The notes: generated by a model not told the origin, from the sequence alone. Positions 43,503 to 53,483 are shown, numbered from the stretch's first letter. The stretch: DNA of 64,000 nt from CAWCUZ01 sp963798795 (GCA_963798795.1 CAWCUZ010000001.1:682001-746000); one strand, 5' to 3'. Translations and numbers: made by a program.

Positions 43503-46042
43503 GCGGGCTCGGCGGGTCGTGGATCGAGCGCCTTCTCCGGCGGCTCGTGCGCCTGCTGCCGGCCGACTTCCGGTCGGATTTCGGCGAGGCGATCGAGGCC
43601 GACCTGGCCGAGCGCCGGCTCGTCGGCGATCGGCGGGGACTGTACCTGCGCGAAGTGCCGAGCCTGCTGTCCGCAATCGCGCGCGAACACGCCAGCGCCC
43701 TGGTGCAGGACGCGCGCTACGCCGTCCGCACGATGCGCCGGACGCCGGGTTTCACCGCCCTGGCCATCCTCATGCTGGCGCTCGGCACGGGCGCCAATGT
43801 CGCCATCTTCAGCATCGTGGACGCGGTGATGCTCCGGTCGCCCTTTCCCCGTCCGTCCGAGCTGGCCGTGGTGCGATTCGGGCCGCCCGGGCGCGCGACC
43901 GCTGCCGTGCCAGTCGACCAGTACCGGCAACTGCAGGAGGCGCCCGGACGGCTCGCCGGCGTGGCCGCACTCGGTGGCGGCTCTCACGTGCTGACCGGCC
44001 GCGGCGACCCCGAGAACGTGGACGACATCGAGTGCGTCGATGCGGAGATGTTCACCGTGCTCGGGACGCCGCCCCTGCTCGGGCGCACGTTCGGCCCCGA
44101 CGAGAACCGCCCCGGCGCGCCGCCGACGATCGTCCTGAGTGAGCGCTTCTGGCGTCAGCTCGGTGGCACGCCCGACGTGCCGGGCGCGTCGATCACGCTC
44201 AATCACACGCCCGTGACGATCGTCGGCGTCATGCCGGCGGATTTTGCCGGTCCCCTCGCCCGCGCAGACGTGCAGGGCTGGGTGCCGCTGAACCGTCCGA
44301 TCCGTGACGCCCAGAACACGGGCTGTCGTCAGGGCGCCACCGTGAACGTCGTCGCACGGCTGCGGCCTGGCGTCGCGCTGGACGCCGCCGGCGCCGCGTT
44401 GCCGCCGAACGTCAGCCTCATTCCGCTGGAGTCGCCGATCCTCGAGGAGGTGCGCACGCCCTTCACCGTCCTCGTGCTCGGCGTCCTGTGCGTGCTGCTG
44501 ATCGCCTGCTTCAACGTCGGGGGCCTGCAAATGGAGCGGTCGATCGCGCGCCGGCGGGAAATGGCGCTGCGGTTCACCCTCGGCGCCAGCCGCGGCCGGC
44601 TCGTCCGACAGACGCTCACCGAGAACCTGCTGCTCGCCCTGGCCGCCGCCGCGGCCGGCCTCGTGGCGACGCGGCTGACGCTGGGCGCCATCGTGTCGCT
44701 GCTGCCGGGCAACGTGCCGTACCTCGATCAGATTGTCGTCAATGGGCGCGTCCTGGCTCTGGCGCTGGCAGTCGCGGCGGCCGCCGGTCTGATTGCCGGC
44801 CTCCTGCCGCTGGCCGAACTGCGTCGCGCCAGTCCGGCGCGCGATCTGACCGACACGACGCGCACGACGGGACGTCACGGCGCGTGGGGGCGCCGGGCGC
44901 TCGTGGTCGCCGAGGTCGCGCTGTCGATCGTGGTGCTGATCGGCGCCGGCCTGATGGTCCGGACCTTTCTCACCCTGCGGCCCGTCCAGCCTGGCTTCGA
45001 TCCGGCACACAAGCTGCTCATGAGCGTCCGGCTGCGCGGCGCCACGCCCGAGCAGAGCGAGTCCTTCTTCGGGCTGCTCCTCGACCGGCTGCGGACGACG
45101 CCGGGTGTTCGCGGCGCCGAAGCCGCGACGTACTTTCCGATGGGCGGGAGCACCGCGGAGGCGTCGATCGCCGTGGATGGCACGCCGAGAGACATGCGGA
45201 CGAACTACACGACGCCCGGATTCTTCGCCCTGATGGACGTCCCTCTCGTCGCCGGCCGCAGGTTCACCGACGCCGACACGCGCGCGTCGGCGCCGGTCGT
45301 GATCGTCAACCAGCAGCTCGCCTCGCGGATCCGGGCGGACGGCCACGTCGTGGGGCAGCGGATCGTGGTGCAGTCGCAGGGTGCCGGCACCGTGCCGGTC
45401 GACCGCACCGTCGTCGGCGTGGTCGCCAACACCCGCGAGAGCAGCATCGATACGCTGGCGCGCAACGAGGCTTTCGTTCCGTTCGCCCAATTCCCGGTCG
45501 TGTATCAGTGGGTCGTCGTCGACGTCGACCCCGGGCGTGAGGCGGCCGCAGCCGCCAGCATGCGGGCGGCCGTGCGCGCGCTCCGGCCGGACCTGGTCGT
45601 GGGCGCCCCGCGGCCGATGCTCGACTATCTCGGCCAGCGCATGGCCACGCGCCGCTTCGGCGCGTGGGCGCTTGGTACGCTGGCGGTTCTGGCGGTCGGC
45701 CTCGGCGCCATCGGTCTCATGACCACCGTGGGCTGGTGGGTGCGCCAGCGGACGCGGGAACTGGGCGTGCGCGTCGCCCTGGGGGCCAGTCGAGGCGGCC
45801 TCGTGAAGCTGGTGCTCCGCCAGGGTCTGACGCTCGCCGCCAGCGGCGTCGGCCTCGGGTGCGCGGCCGCGGCCGGCCTCACGCGCTACCTCGAAGGCTG
45901 GATCTACGGCGTCACGCCGCTCGACCCCGCCACGTTCGTCGGCTGCGCCCTGATCATGCTCGCCGTGGCCGCTGCGGCCGTGTACCTGCCGGTGCGGCGG
46001 GCGACGGCGATCGACCCCGTCACCGCGCTGCGCATGGACTGA
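43499..46042 (+). CDS. ADOP-type ABC transporter permease, duplicated
   Basis: The GTG overlaps the padR stop. The 847 residues begin with a prefix unlike that of the other permeases: WIERLLRRLVRLLPADFRSD, FGEAIEADLAERR, then VQDARYAVRTMRRTPGFTAL and ILMLALGTGANVAIFSIVDA. The two MacB_PCD/FtsX units follow: first VDAEMFTVLGTPPLLGRTFG and LLIACFNVGGLQMERSIARR, then RALVVAEVALSIVVLIGAGL, GFFALMDVPLVAGRRFTDAD, GTLAVLAVGLGAIGLMTTVG and LGVRVALGASRGGLVKLVLR, ending DPVTALRMD. The prefix resembles the PFRxxYGxEM type of permease prefix. There is no ATPase in the neighbourhood. Control by the coupled PadR protein is likely. Confidence 0.92.
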   Translation: MSGLGGSWIERLLRRLVRLLPADFRSDFGEAIEADLAERRLVGDRRGLYLREVPSLLSAIAREHASALVQDARYAVRTMRRTPGFTALAILMLALGTGANVAIFSIVDAVMLRSPFPRPSELAVVRFGPPGRATAAVPVDQYRQLQEAPGRLAGVAALGGGSHVLTGRGDPENVDDIECVDAEMFTVLGTPPLLGRTFGPDENRPGAPPTIVLSERFWRQLGGTPDVPGASITLNHTPVTIVGVMPADFAGPLARADVQGWVPLNRPIRDAQNTGCRQGATVNVVARLRPGVALDAAGAALPPNVSLIPLESPILEEVRTPFTVLVLGVLCVLLIACFNVGGLQMERSIARRREMALRFTLGASRGRLVRQTLTENLLLALAAAAAGLVATRLTLGAIVSLLPGNVPYLDQIVVNGRVLALALAVAAAAGLIAGLLPLAELRRASPARDLTDTTRTTGRHGAWGRRALVVAEVALSIVVLIGAGLMVRTFLTLRPVQPGFDPAHKLLMSVRLRGATPEQSESFFGLLLDRLRTTPGVRGAEAATYFPMGGSTAEASIAVDGTPRDMRTNYTTPGFFALMDVPLVAGRRFTDADTRASAPVVIVNQQLASRIRADGHVVGQRIVVQSQGAGTVPVDRTVVGVVANTRESSIDTLARNEAFVPFAQFPVVYQWVVVDVDPGREAAAAASMRAAVRALRPDLVVGAPRPMLDYLGQRMATRRFGAWALGTLAVLAVGLGAIGLMTTVGWWVRQRTRELGVRVALGASRGGLVKLVLRQGLTLAASGVGLGCAAAAGLTRYLEGWIYGVTPLDPATFVGCALIMLAVAAAAVYLPVRRATAIDPVTALRMD

Positions 46043-46070
46043 GGCGCAGAGGGGTCCCTGGGACCTTATA

Positions 46071-46108
46071 CCTAGCCTTTCTACTCATTAACATGTAGTA
46101 TGGCTAGG
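46071..46108. promoter_or_regulatory. Nested dyad over the padR leader
   Basis: CCTAGCC (46071-46077) and GGCTAGG (46102-46108) enclose CTAC-tcattaacat-GTAG (46081-46098). The outer right arm ends one base before the ATG at 46110, so a bound repressor would cover the ribosome site. The stretch is the most AT-rich in the neighbourhood, as expected of a promoter region. Confidence 0.5.
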
Positions 46109-46109
46109 C

Positions 46110-46445
46110 ATGGCCGCCGACAAATCCGATCTGCTCCAGGGCACGCTCGACCTGCTCATCCTCAAGACGATCGAGGCGAAGCCGCTGCACGGCTATGCCA
46201 TCGCGCAGCACATCAACCGCACTTCGCGCGCGCTGCTGCAGGTGCCGCAGGGATCGCTCTACCCGGCCCTGCATCGTCTCGAGAACCGCGGCCTGCTCGC
46301 GGCCGACTGGATCGAGACCGACTCTGGGCGTGAAGCCAAGGTCTACCGGCTCACGCGCAAGGGACGTACACGGCTGGCCGACGAGATTGCCGACTGGCAG
46401 CGGCTGTCGCAGGCCATCGGCTGGATCCTGCAGGCGGCCGGATGA
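46110..46445 (+). CDS. PadR family transcriptional regulator
   Basis: The 111-residue protein is close in form to the PadR at 11756: SDLLQGTLDLLILKTIEAKP, LHGYAIAQHINRTSRALLQ, VPQGSLYPALHRLENRGLLA, and EAKVYRLTRKGRTRLADEIA, ending WILQAAG. QGTLDLLIL and QGSLYPALHRLE are the diagnostic segments of the short acidobacterial PadR group. Its stop is 13 bases before the permease ATG. A nested inverted repeat reaches to one base before its start codon, which suggests that the protein represses its own translation unit. No classical -35 box was found. Confidence 0.93.
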   Translation: MAADKSDLLQGTLDLLILKTIEAKPLHGYAIAQHINRTSRALLQVPQGSLYPALHRLENRGLLAADWIETDSGREAKVYRLTRKGRTRLADEIADWQRLSQAIGWILQAAG

Positions 46446-46458
46446 GGCGGAGGACGTC

Positions 46459-49190
46459 ATGACCTGGTGGCAGCGACTCCGGCATCCCGACAAGATGGAC
46501 CGCCAGCTCGATGCCGAGCTGCGCTTTCACGTCGAGGAAGAGACGCGGCGCCTGACCCAAGCCGGCGTCCCGTTCGCCGAGGCGCGCCGGAGGGCCCTTG
46601 CCGGTTTCGGCGGCCTCGAGCCAATCAAGGAAGCCGCGCGTGACGCCCGCGGCACCCGCTGGCTCGAGGACCTGGCTCACGACATCCGCTACGCCGGACG
46701 CTCCATGCGGCGCCATCCGGCCTTTGCCGTGGCCTCCGTGCTGTCGCTGGCAATTGGGATTGGGGCCAACACCGCCATCTTCAGCATCCTCGAAGCCCTG
46801 CTGCTCCGCCCGCTTCCGGTGAGCCGGCCGGCCGAGCTGGCGTACGCCGACCGTCGCGGCCTCGACGGCCAGGGCCGGTACGCCGGCCGCTTCTCACACC
46901 CGGCCTTCCTTCGCTACCGCGATGGACTCGCCACCCAGCACGTGGCGCTGGCCGCCATGACGCCTGCCACGCGACTGCAACTCACCGCCGGCGACTCCGG
47001 CGCCGGTGACACCGAGCTCGTTCTCGGTCAGCTCGTGACCGGCGAGTGGTTCAATGTGCTCGGTGTCTCGCCTCAACTGGGCCGTCTCCTGAATCCCGCC
47101 GACGACGCGGCGCTGAACGGCCCGGGCGCGGCGGTCCTGAGCGACGGCTATTGGGCCCGGGCGTTCGCGCGCGACCCGTCCGTGGTGGGCTCCGTGGTGC
47201 AGCTGAACGGCCTCGCGGTCACCGTCGTCGGGATCACGCCGCCGGGTTTCGAGGGCGCCATCGTCGGCGATCGGATTGACGTGTGGGTACCGACTGCGCT
47301 CCAGAACCCGCTGCACTACGCCGCAAACGCCGGGATGGACGACCAGGCCGCCCCCTCGCAGCCATGGCGGCCGCAGGAAGGGATCGCGTGGCTCAACGTC
47401 CTCGCGCGCTTCAGGCCACCCGCGACCCGGGCGGGCGCCGGCCAGGCGCTCGACGCGCTCTTCCGCCGCGACGTCGAGGACCGCGGCCGGCAAATCACCA
47501 ATCCCGAACACCGCCGCTATGTGCTTCGCGAGCACGCGATCCTGGTCGATGCCTCGCGTGGGCTCTCCGACCTTCGCAACCAGTTCGGCCGCGCGGTCGT
47601 GGTGCTGATGGCGACGGTGGCGCTCGTGCTGCTCGTGGCGTGCGCGAATCTGGCGAACCTGATGATGGTTCGTGGCGCCGCGCGCTCGCGTGAGTTCGCG
47701 CTGCGGCTCTCGCTGGGGGCGGGCCGCGGGCGGCTCATCCGACAACTGCTCACCGAGTCGATGACGCTCGCCCTGCTCGGCGGCGCCGGCAGTCTGGCCC
47801 TGGCGCAGGTCGGCAGCCGCGCGCTCCTCCGAATGGCATCGGCCGGGCCGACGCCGCTGGCGCTGGACGTCGGCCTGAGCTGGAGTCTCATCGGGTTCGC
47901 GATTGCCGCCTCGCTCGTCACGGGCGTGCTGTTCGGTCTGTTGCCGGCTCTGCGGTTTTCACGCGTGAACGTGCACGACGCGATGAAGTCCGCCGGCCGC
48001 ATGACCGATGGGGCGCTGCGCAGCGGCCGGCTGCCGCTCGGGCGCCTGCTGGTCGTCGCACAGGTGGCGCTCTCGCTCGCGCTGCTCATCGGCGCGGCGC
48101 TGTTCGTCCGCACGTTGCACAATCTGCTGGCCACCGACCCCGGGGTCGATGCGGAGCACCTCGTGACCGCCCGCTTCGATCCACGGACGGCCGGCTACAC
48201 CGGGCGCACGCTACCCGCCCTGCGTGGACGGCTCCTCGACGGCACCCGCGCCATCCCGGGTGTGCAGGCGGCCGCCGTGGCCATGTGCGGCACCATGGCC
48301 GGCTGCAAGAGCGTCAGCAACATCGACGTGCCCGGCCGGACGGCCGGAGTCGGCGACGACGCGGACGTCCAGGAGGACTACGTCAGCGCGGGCTACTTCG
48401 CCGCGCTCGGCATGCCGTTCATCGCCGGCCGCGACTTCTCGAACGCGGATACGCCCACCAGCGCCCGGGTGGCCATCGTCAACGAGGCGATGGCCAGGCA
48501 TTTCTTCGGCGACGTCAATGCCGTAGGCAGACACTTCAGCGAAAGTGAGGACTACGAAGTCATCGGCGTGGTCGGCGACGCGCGCATCAACGGGCTGCGC
48601 GAAGCCCCGCCGCGCATGGCCTTCTACCCGTATCACAAAACCCGGGCGTGCCGTTCCTCAACGCCTACGTGCGGGTGTCCGGCGCTGTCACGCCGGCCGT
48701 GCAGGCTCTGCGCGACGTGGTTCGTGAAGCCGACCGCGGCATGGCCGTGCGGGAGATCGTGACGCTGGGTGAGTTGGCCGAGCGGTCGGTCGCACGCGAG
48801 CGGCTGGTGTCCAGCCTGACGGGCGTGTTCGGACTGCTGGCCGTCGCCGTCGCAGGTCTCGGACTCTATGGGATGGTGTCGTACGCGGCCGCCCGCCGCG
48901 TGAACGAGGTGGGCATTCGCCTGGCGCTCGGCGCCTCGCCGGGCAGCGTGCGCTGGCTGATGCTGCGCGAAACGCTCGCCCTCGCCGCCGCCGGCATCGG
49001 CCTGGGTCTCGTCGTCACCCTTCCCGCGCTTCGCTATGTCGGGTCGCTCCTCTACGGCCTCTCGCCGCGGGATCCCATGACGCTGCTCGCGGCCACACTC
49101 CTCCTCGCCTGCGTCGCCGCGCTGGCCGGCGCCGTGCCGGCCTGGCGGGCGTCTCGCGTCAGTCCTACGATGGCGCTCAGGATTACATAG
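46459..49190 (+). CDS. ADOP-type ABC transporter permease, duplicated, one single-base frameshift
   Basis: ATG 46459 follows gaggcggaggac. The prefix reads RLRHPDKMDRQLDAELRFHV, EEETRRLTQAGVPFAEARRR, then DIRYAGRSMRRHPAFAVASV and SLAIGIGANTAIFSILEALL. Unit one has GEWFNVLGVSPQLGRLLNPA and VALVLLVACANLANLMMVRG; unit two has LLVVAQVALSLALLIGAALF and AGYFAALGMPFIAGRDFSNA. At about 48637-48641 one A is missing from an A run (cacaaaaccc); restoring it gives KNPGVPFLNAYVRVSG and the normal C-terminus LAVAVAGLGLYGMVSYAAAR, VGIRLALGASPGSVRWLM, ending MALRIT. Repaired length is about 910 residues. PadR-coupled, no ATPase nearby. The homopolymer position points to a sequencing error. Confidence 0.9.
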
Positions 49191-49459
49191 GGTCCCCGCT
49201 CTCGGTTCTGGCCGTTCGGCTCTGGCTCTTGGGGCCAGGCGTCAGGGCCAGCGGACCAAGCCGTCGGGCCGGGCGGTCGTCCGGTAGAAGACGTCCGTGC
49301 GCGAGCAGCAGTCGCTGCTCTCGACCCAGCTTGTGCGCGCCTGCCCAGGGCCCCGGCGATCAGACTGAAATCGCGACCGGCATGGCGGGAGCGTCGGCAG
49401 CGCGCGCGCCATGCTGATCGCCAGGCGGGGTGCCGGGGCCCCGCCAATCAAGAGAAGAA

Positions 49460-49530
49460 AGGCGCCGCCCGGAATCGAACCGGGGATGGAGGTTTTGCAG
49501 ACCTCTGCCTTACCGCTTGGCGACGGCGCC
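49460..49530 (-). tRNA. tRNA-Cys (anticodon GCA)
   Basis: The 71-base gene has acceptor GGCGCCG pairing with CGGCGCC and discriminator T, as usual for cysteine. The anticodon loop TCTGCAAAA gives GCA, and the T arm is CCCGG-TTCGATT-CCGGG. CCA is not encoded. Confidence 0.96.
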
Positions 49531-49682
49531 GTGAGGCGAAGCGTGACTCAGGATCACGCGGTCGGTCAATCCTGAGCCTCTGATCATACCCGAGGCGGCT
49601 TCGGGTCCCTCAGGTCCGAAGCGCGTCGATACCGGTCGGCGATTGACGATGGCGCACTCGCGATTGGAGATTGCCAAGCGAC

Positions 49683-50280
49683 GAAGCGCGCGAGCGAGCG
49701 CGAGCGCGCCACGCGAACGGAGCGAGGCGACGAAGCGCCGAGCGAGAGCGCGTGTCGGGGGTCCGGGGGCCAGAGCCCCCGAGCTGAAGCGCGCGAGCGA
49801 GCGCGAGCGCGCCACGCGAACGGAGCGAGGCGACGAAGCGCCGAGCGAGAGCGCGTGTCGGGGGTCCGGGGGCCAGAGCCCCCGAGCTCGAAGCGCGCGA
49901 GCGAGCGCGAGCGCGCCACGCGAACGGAGCGAGGCGACGAAGCGCCGAGCGAGAGCGCGTGTCGGGGGTCCGGGGGCGAGCCCAGCTCGCGCGCGAGCGA
50001 GCGCGAGCGCGACGCGAACGGAGCGAGGCGCGAAGCGCCGAGCGAGAGGGCGTTCGGGGGCCAGAGCCCCGAGCTCGAAGCGCGCGAGCGAGGCGAGCGC
50101 GCCACGCGAACGGAGCGAGGCGACGAAGCGCCGAGCGAGAGCGCGTGTCGGGGGTCCGGGGGCCAGAGCCCCCGAGCTCGAAGCGCGCGAGCGAGCGCGA
50201 GCGCGCCACGCGAACGGAGCGAGGCGACGAAGCGCCGAGCGAGAGCGCGTGTCGGGGGTCCGGGGGCGAGAGCCCCCGGA
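49683..50280. repeat. GC-rich minisatellite, six copies of about 103 bp, between two tRNA genes
   Basis: Copies start near 49683, 49786, 49890, 49988, 50077 and 50180. Each runs gaagcgcgcgagcgagcg, cgccacgcgaacggagcg, aggcgacgaagcgccgag, cgagagcgcgtgtcgggg and ends in the hairpin cgggggc-caga-gcccccg. Copies 4 and 5 carry small deletions; the others are nearly identical. Several reading frames stay open through the array because unit lengths vary, and they give only Arg/Ala/Glu/Ser repeats. I regard it as non-coding. Confidence 0.9.
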
Positions 50281-50287
50281 TTAAAAT

Positions 50288-50362
50288 TGGAGCGGGAAAC
50301 GGGATTCGAACCCGCGACTTCGACCTTGGCAAGGTCGCACTCTACCACTGAGTTATTCCCGC
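50288..50362 (-). tRNA. tRNA-Gly (anticodon GCC), CCA encoded
   Basis: The gene starts GCGGGAA at 50362. It has the anticodon stem CGACC/GGTCG around TTGCCAA (anticodon GCC), T arm CGGG-TTCGAAT-CCCG, acceptor TTCCCGC, discriminator T, and an encoded CCA at 50288-50290. Confidence 0.96.
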
Positions 50363-50510
50363 CCTGCCAGACGGACCAGTGTACACAAGCCCGCCCGGCC
50401 CCAGCAACCGCCGGGCCAGCCGGAACGCGACGCATTCCCCAATCCCTCAATTCCCCAAAATCGCTCAATCCTCCAATCAATCGCAAATCGCAAATCACAA
50501 GCGGATCGAC

Positions 50511-53042
50511 TCACAAATCCCGCAGCGCCACGTTCGGGTCGACCCTCGAGGCGCGCCGGGCCGGCAGGTAGCACGTCACCACCCCCGCGACGACGAGCGG
50601 CAGGAACGCGGCACCGAGCATGGCGGCGTCGATCGGGGAAACCGTCCGCGTGAAGAGTCCCACCATGACCTGCCGGATCACGAAGGCCACGAGCAGTCCG
50701 ATGACGAGTCCTTCGAGGACCGGGCGCAGGCCGCCCTTCATGACGAGCCTGACGAGGTCCCTGCCGTCGGCGCCGAGCGCCATGCGCAGCCCCATCTCGC
50801 GGGTGCGCAGCGAGACGATGTGCGAGAGCACGCCGTACAGCCCGGCCATCGCGAGCGCGAGCGACAGCAGCGCGAGGCCGCCGCAGCAGCTCGCGATGAA
50901 CCCCGCGACGACGGACAGACCGTCCGCGAGCGTGTCCGCCCGGCCGGATGAGGTGATGGCGATGTCGGGATCCGTGCGCCGGATGGCTTCGACGACCGCA
51001 GCGACGATGGGGCGCGCGTCGGGCCCGGCGGCACGCGCCACGATGGTCGCGACCCGCTCGGGGCGCTGCGCGATCGGGGCATACGCCAGCAGGTCCGCTT
51101 CCCTTCCGTCCTCCGGGAGCGGCGTGTTCGACACGACGCCGACGATCGTGGCCTCGCCCGTCGGCGCCGGCCGTACCGTCGTGATGGCCTGGCGCCACGC
51201 AAAGGGGCGGCCGACGACGTCCGTCCGGCCGAACATCCGCTGCGCCAGTTGTTCCTCCAGAATGACCACCGGCGCCGAGCCGGCCCGGTCGCGGTCGTCG
51301 AAGGACCGGCCGGCGAGCAGTGACTGGCCCATGGCCCTGAACATGCCCGGCGTGATGCCGTAGACGTGCGCGGATTCGCCGCTTCGCTCATCCGCGGTCA
51401 ACGGCATGTCGGGCACAGACACGGCGACGGCCGACTCCGGATCGGACCACCGCAGGCCAATCGGGGGATGGGTGATCGCGCCCGCAGCCTCCACGTTGGG
51501 GGACCGCCGAACGTCCGCGACGATCTCCGTAATCGACCGGTCGATCTGCGCGGCCGGGTACTGCTGGGCGTCGAACGGAATGACCGCGACGGCCATGCGC
51601 TCCAGATCGGCCCCTCCGCCCGATCCGCCGTGCGCCATCGCGCTCCCGACCAACCGCACGCACAGCAGGGTGACCAGACACAGCGCGGCCGTCGCGGTGA
51701 CCTGCAGGGCGATGAGGTTGCCGCGCCCGCGCCATCGCGGTGCGGACGTGGCCGTGTTGTCGACGGCCAGCGCACCGCTGATCCGCGGCCGGGTGAGCTG
51801 GATGGCCGGCAGCACGGCGGCCACGAGCAGCGCCAGACATGCGGCGATGGCCACGGCCACGAACACCACCGGCTGGACGCGCCAGGCCAGCACGACGGTG
51901 GGGTCGATCGTCTGCACGACCTCGCGCAGGCGCGAGACGGCCCAGGTCAGCAGACCTTGAGCCACGACCGCGCCCACCGCCCCACCCGCCAGGACAATCG
52001 TCGCCCCTTCGATGATCTCCTCGCGGACCAGCCGCCATCGCGACGCGCCGAGTGCGCTCCGGACCGCGAACTCGTGCCGCCGCGCGATGCCACGCGAAAG
52101 CACGAGATTCGCCAGGTTCGTGCACGCGACCAGCAGCACGAGCAGGGGCAGGCCCACCACGACGCGCATGACCTCGGCCGACCCCGTGACGCTGTAGCTG
52201 TCGTCGAGCGCCGTCAGCGTCCATTGCCTGGCGATCGTCGGGAGCGTGCCGTTTCCCGAACGGAAGCGCAGCGGGACGGCTTCGTCGAGCCGGGCGCCAA
52301 CCGTGGCAATGTCGACCGCGGCCGCATCCCGCGCCAGGCCCGGCATCAGTCTGCCGACGACGTACAGCCAGGAACTGCCGTGGGACCCGGGATCGAACCG
52401 GTCCCGCCAGTACGATCCCGGCAGCCGCTGCGCGAAGGGCAGCGGCATCCACGCGGATCGAGACCCGACGAACCGCGAGCCCACGCCGCGGAAGCCCTCC
52501 GGCGCAACACCAATGACCTCGACCGGCTGGTTCGCGATTCGAACCGTCGAGCCCACGATCGCGGGGTCGCCGCCGAACTGCGATCGCCACAGCGAATCGG
52601 CCAGCACCACCACCGGCGGCGCGCCCGGTTCGGCGTCGGCGGGCTGAATCACGCGGCCCAGGGCGGCGCTGACGCCGAGCACGCTGAAGTACTTCCCGGT
52701 CACCGCCTCGACGGCCGCGAGCTGGCTCGTGCCGCCGCCGACGATCGCGGATCCGAACCTGCCCCACGCGGCCAGCTCGCGGACCCGCTGCGTCTGGGCC
52801 GAGAGGTCGCGGAAATCAGCGAGCGAGATGTCTTCCGGAAAGGTGGGATTGATACCGGTTCGGCTCGTCAGCAGCACGAGGGAACCGCTGTCGCGCACCC
52901 CGAGCGGCCGGCCCAGATGCGTGTAGAAGCCGGAGTAGGCGGCCGTCGTGACGCCGATGCCAAGCCCGAGCGTGACGATCGCAAAACTGGTGAAGGCCGG
53001 CGCCCGCGCCAGCCGGCGCCAGGCGGCTCGGAGCTCTCGCAC
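50511..53042 (-). CDS. ADOP-type ABC transporter permease, duplicated, no prefix domain
   Basis: The 843-residue protein starts at the first helix: RELRAAWRRLARAPAFTSFA and IVTLGLGIGVTTAAYSGFYT. Unit one contains GKYFSVLGVSAALGRVIQPA, VVVGLPLLVLLVACTNLANL and RRHEFAVRSALGASRWRLVR. Unit two contains LIALQVTATAALCLVTLLCV, PGMFRAMGQSLLAGRSFDDR, GGLALLSLALAMAGLYGVLS with SLRTREMGLRMALGADGRDL, ending DPNVALRDL. The order and motifs match the permease at 38843. No PadR gene or ATPase is adjacent. It reads toward tRNA-Gly, and the minisatellite lies beyond that. Confidence 0.9.
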   Translation of the reverse strand: MRELRAAWRRLARAPAFTSFAIVTLGLGIGVTTAAYSGFYTHLGRPLGVRDSGSLVLLTSRTGINPTFPEDISLADFRDLSAQTQRVRELAAWGRFGSAIVGGGTSQLAAVEAVTGKYFSVLGVSAALGRVIQPADAEPGAPPVVVLADSLWRSQFGGDPAIVGSTVRIANQPVEVIGVAPEGFRGVGSRFVGSRSAWMPLPFAQRLPGSYWRDRFDPGSHGSSWLYVVGRLMPGLARDAAAVDIATVGARLDEAVPLRFRSGNGTLPTIARQWTLTALDDSYSVTGSAEVMRVVVGLPLLVLLVACTNLANLVLSRGIARRHEFAVRSALGASRWRLVREEIIEGATIVLAGGAVGAVVAQGLLTWAVSRLREVVQTIDPTVVLAWRVQPVVFVAVAIAACLALLVAAVLPAIQLTRPRISGALAVDNTATSAPRWRGRGNLIALQVTATAALCLVTLLCVRLVGSAMAHGGSGGGADLERMAVAVIPFDAQQYPAAQIDRSITEIVADVRRSPNVEAAGAITHPPIGLRWSDPESAVAVSVPDMPLTADERSGESAHVYGITPGMFRAMGQSLLAGRSFDDRDRAGSAPVVILEEQLAQRMFGRTDVVGRPFAWRQAITTVRPAPTGEATIVGVVSNTPLPEDGREADLLAYAPIAQRPERVATIVARAAGPDARPIVAAVVEAIRRTDPDIAITSSGRADTLADGLSVVAGFIASCCGGLALLSLALAMAGLYGVLSHIVSLRTREMGLRMALGADGRDLVRLVMKGGLRPVLEGLVIGLLVAFVIRQVMVGLFTRTVSPIDAAMLGAAFLPLVVAGVVTCYLPARRASRVDPNVALRDL

Positions 53043-53063
53043 GGGGGCCAGTATAGGAGATCC

Positions 53064-53081
53064 CCGGGCCTGAAGACCCGG
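53064..53081. repeat. Short palindromic repeat, copy 3
   Basis: CCGGGCCT, loop GA, AGACCCGG matches the repeats at 14772 and 25594 with one change, and is followed by cgctcg. It lies 21 bases upstream of the permease start. Confidence 0.7.
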
Positions 53082-53083
53082 CG

Positions 53084-53123
53084 CTCGATCAGTCCGCCGG
53101 AAACTCGATCAGTCCGCCGGAAA
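53084..53123. repeat. Perfect 20-bp tandem duplication at the end of yraN
   Basis: The sequence ctcgatcagtccgccggaaa occurs at 53084-53103 and again at 53104-53123. The second copy contains the yraN stop codon and the first copy repeats that stop, so the duplication leaves the protein unchanged. Confidence 0.9.
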
Positions 53124-53483
53124 CGCGTTCGCGATGACCTTCAAATCGATGCGGTCGGTGCCAATCCCGTCGATGGCGACGACATCGAAGCGGCAGCGGT
53201 CGTTCAGACGGTCGGCCCAGGCCAGGTAATCGAGCGCCATCGCGGCCAGCCGGCGCTGCTTCCACCCGGGCACCGACTCGGCCGCCGTGCCAAACTCAGC
53301 AGACCTCCGGGCCTTGACCTCGACAAACACCACCGTCCCGGCCTCGTCGGCCACAATGTCAATTTCTCCAAACCGGGTCCGGTAACGGCGAGCAAGAATT
53401 ACGTACCCGCGGCGTTCGAGAGCCTGGCAGGCGAGGTCTTCGCCCAGTTTTCCGGTGTCTTGAGCGGTGGCGACGGTCTGCAC
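53109..53483 (-). CDS. yraN: YraN/UPF0102 family nuclease-like protein
   Basis: The 124-residue protein matches the UPF0102 family in length and motif order: TGKLGEDLACQALERRGYVI with the first acidic residue, RRYRTRFGEIDIVADEAGTV with the D of the PD-(D/E)xK core, VVFVEVKARRSAEFGTAAES with E-x-K, and KQRRLAAMALDYLAW. This is a restriction-endonuclease-like fold, frequently encoded near rRNA-processing or topoisomerase genes. Its cellular role is uncertain; structure-specific DNA cleavage is proposed for relatives. It is the last gene of the minus-strand run from 58482 and lies 110 bases after the aminotransferase. Confidence 0.93.
   Translation of the reverse strand: MQTVATAQDTGKLGEDLACQALERRGYVILARRYRTRFGEIDIVADEAGTVVFVEVKARRSAEFGTAAESVPGWKQRRLAAMALDYLAWADRLNDRCRFDVVAIDGIGTDRIDLKVIANAFPAD

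Noticed and set aside
49683..50280. Possible CRISPR array
   Set aside because: The repeats are contiguous without unique spacers, units are about 103 bp, and no cas gene is nearby.
49643..50571. Several open frames through the tRNA-spacer repeats
   Set aside because: They exist only because the about 103-bp unit lacks stops in some frames; the products are simple Arg/Ala/Glu/Ser repeats.
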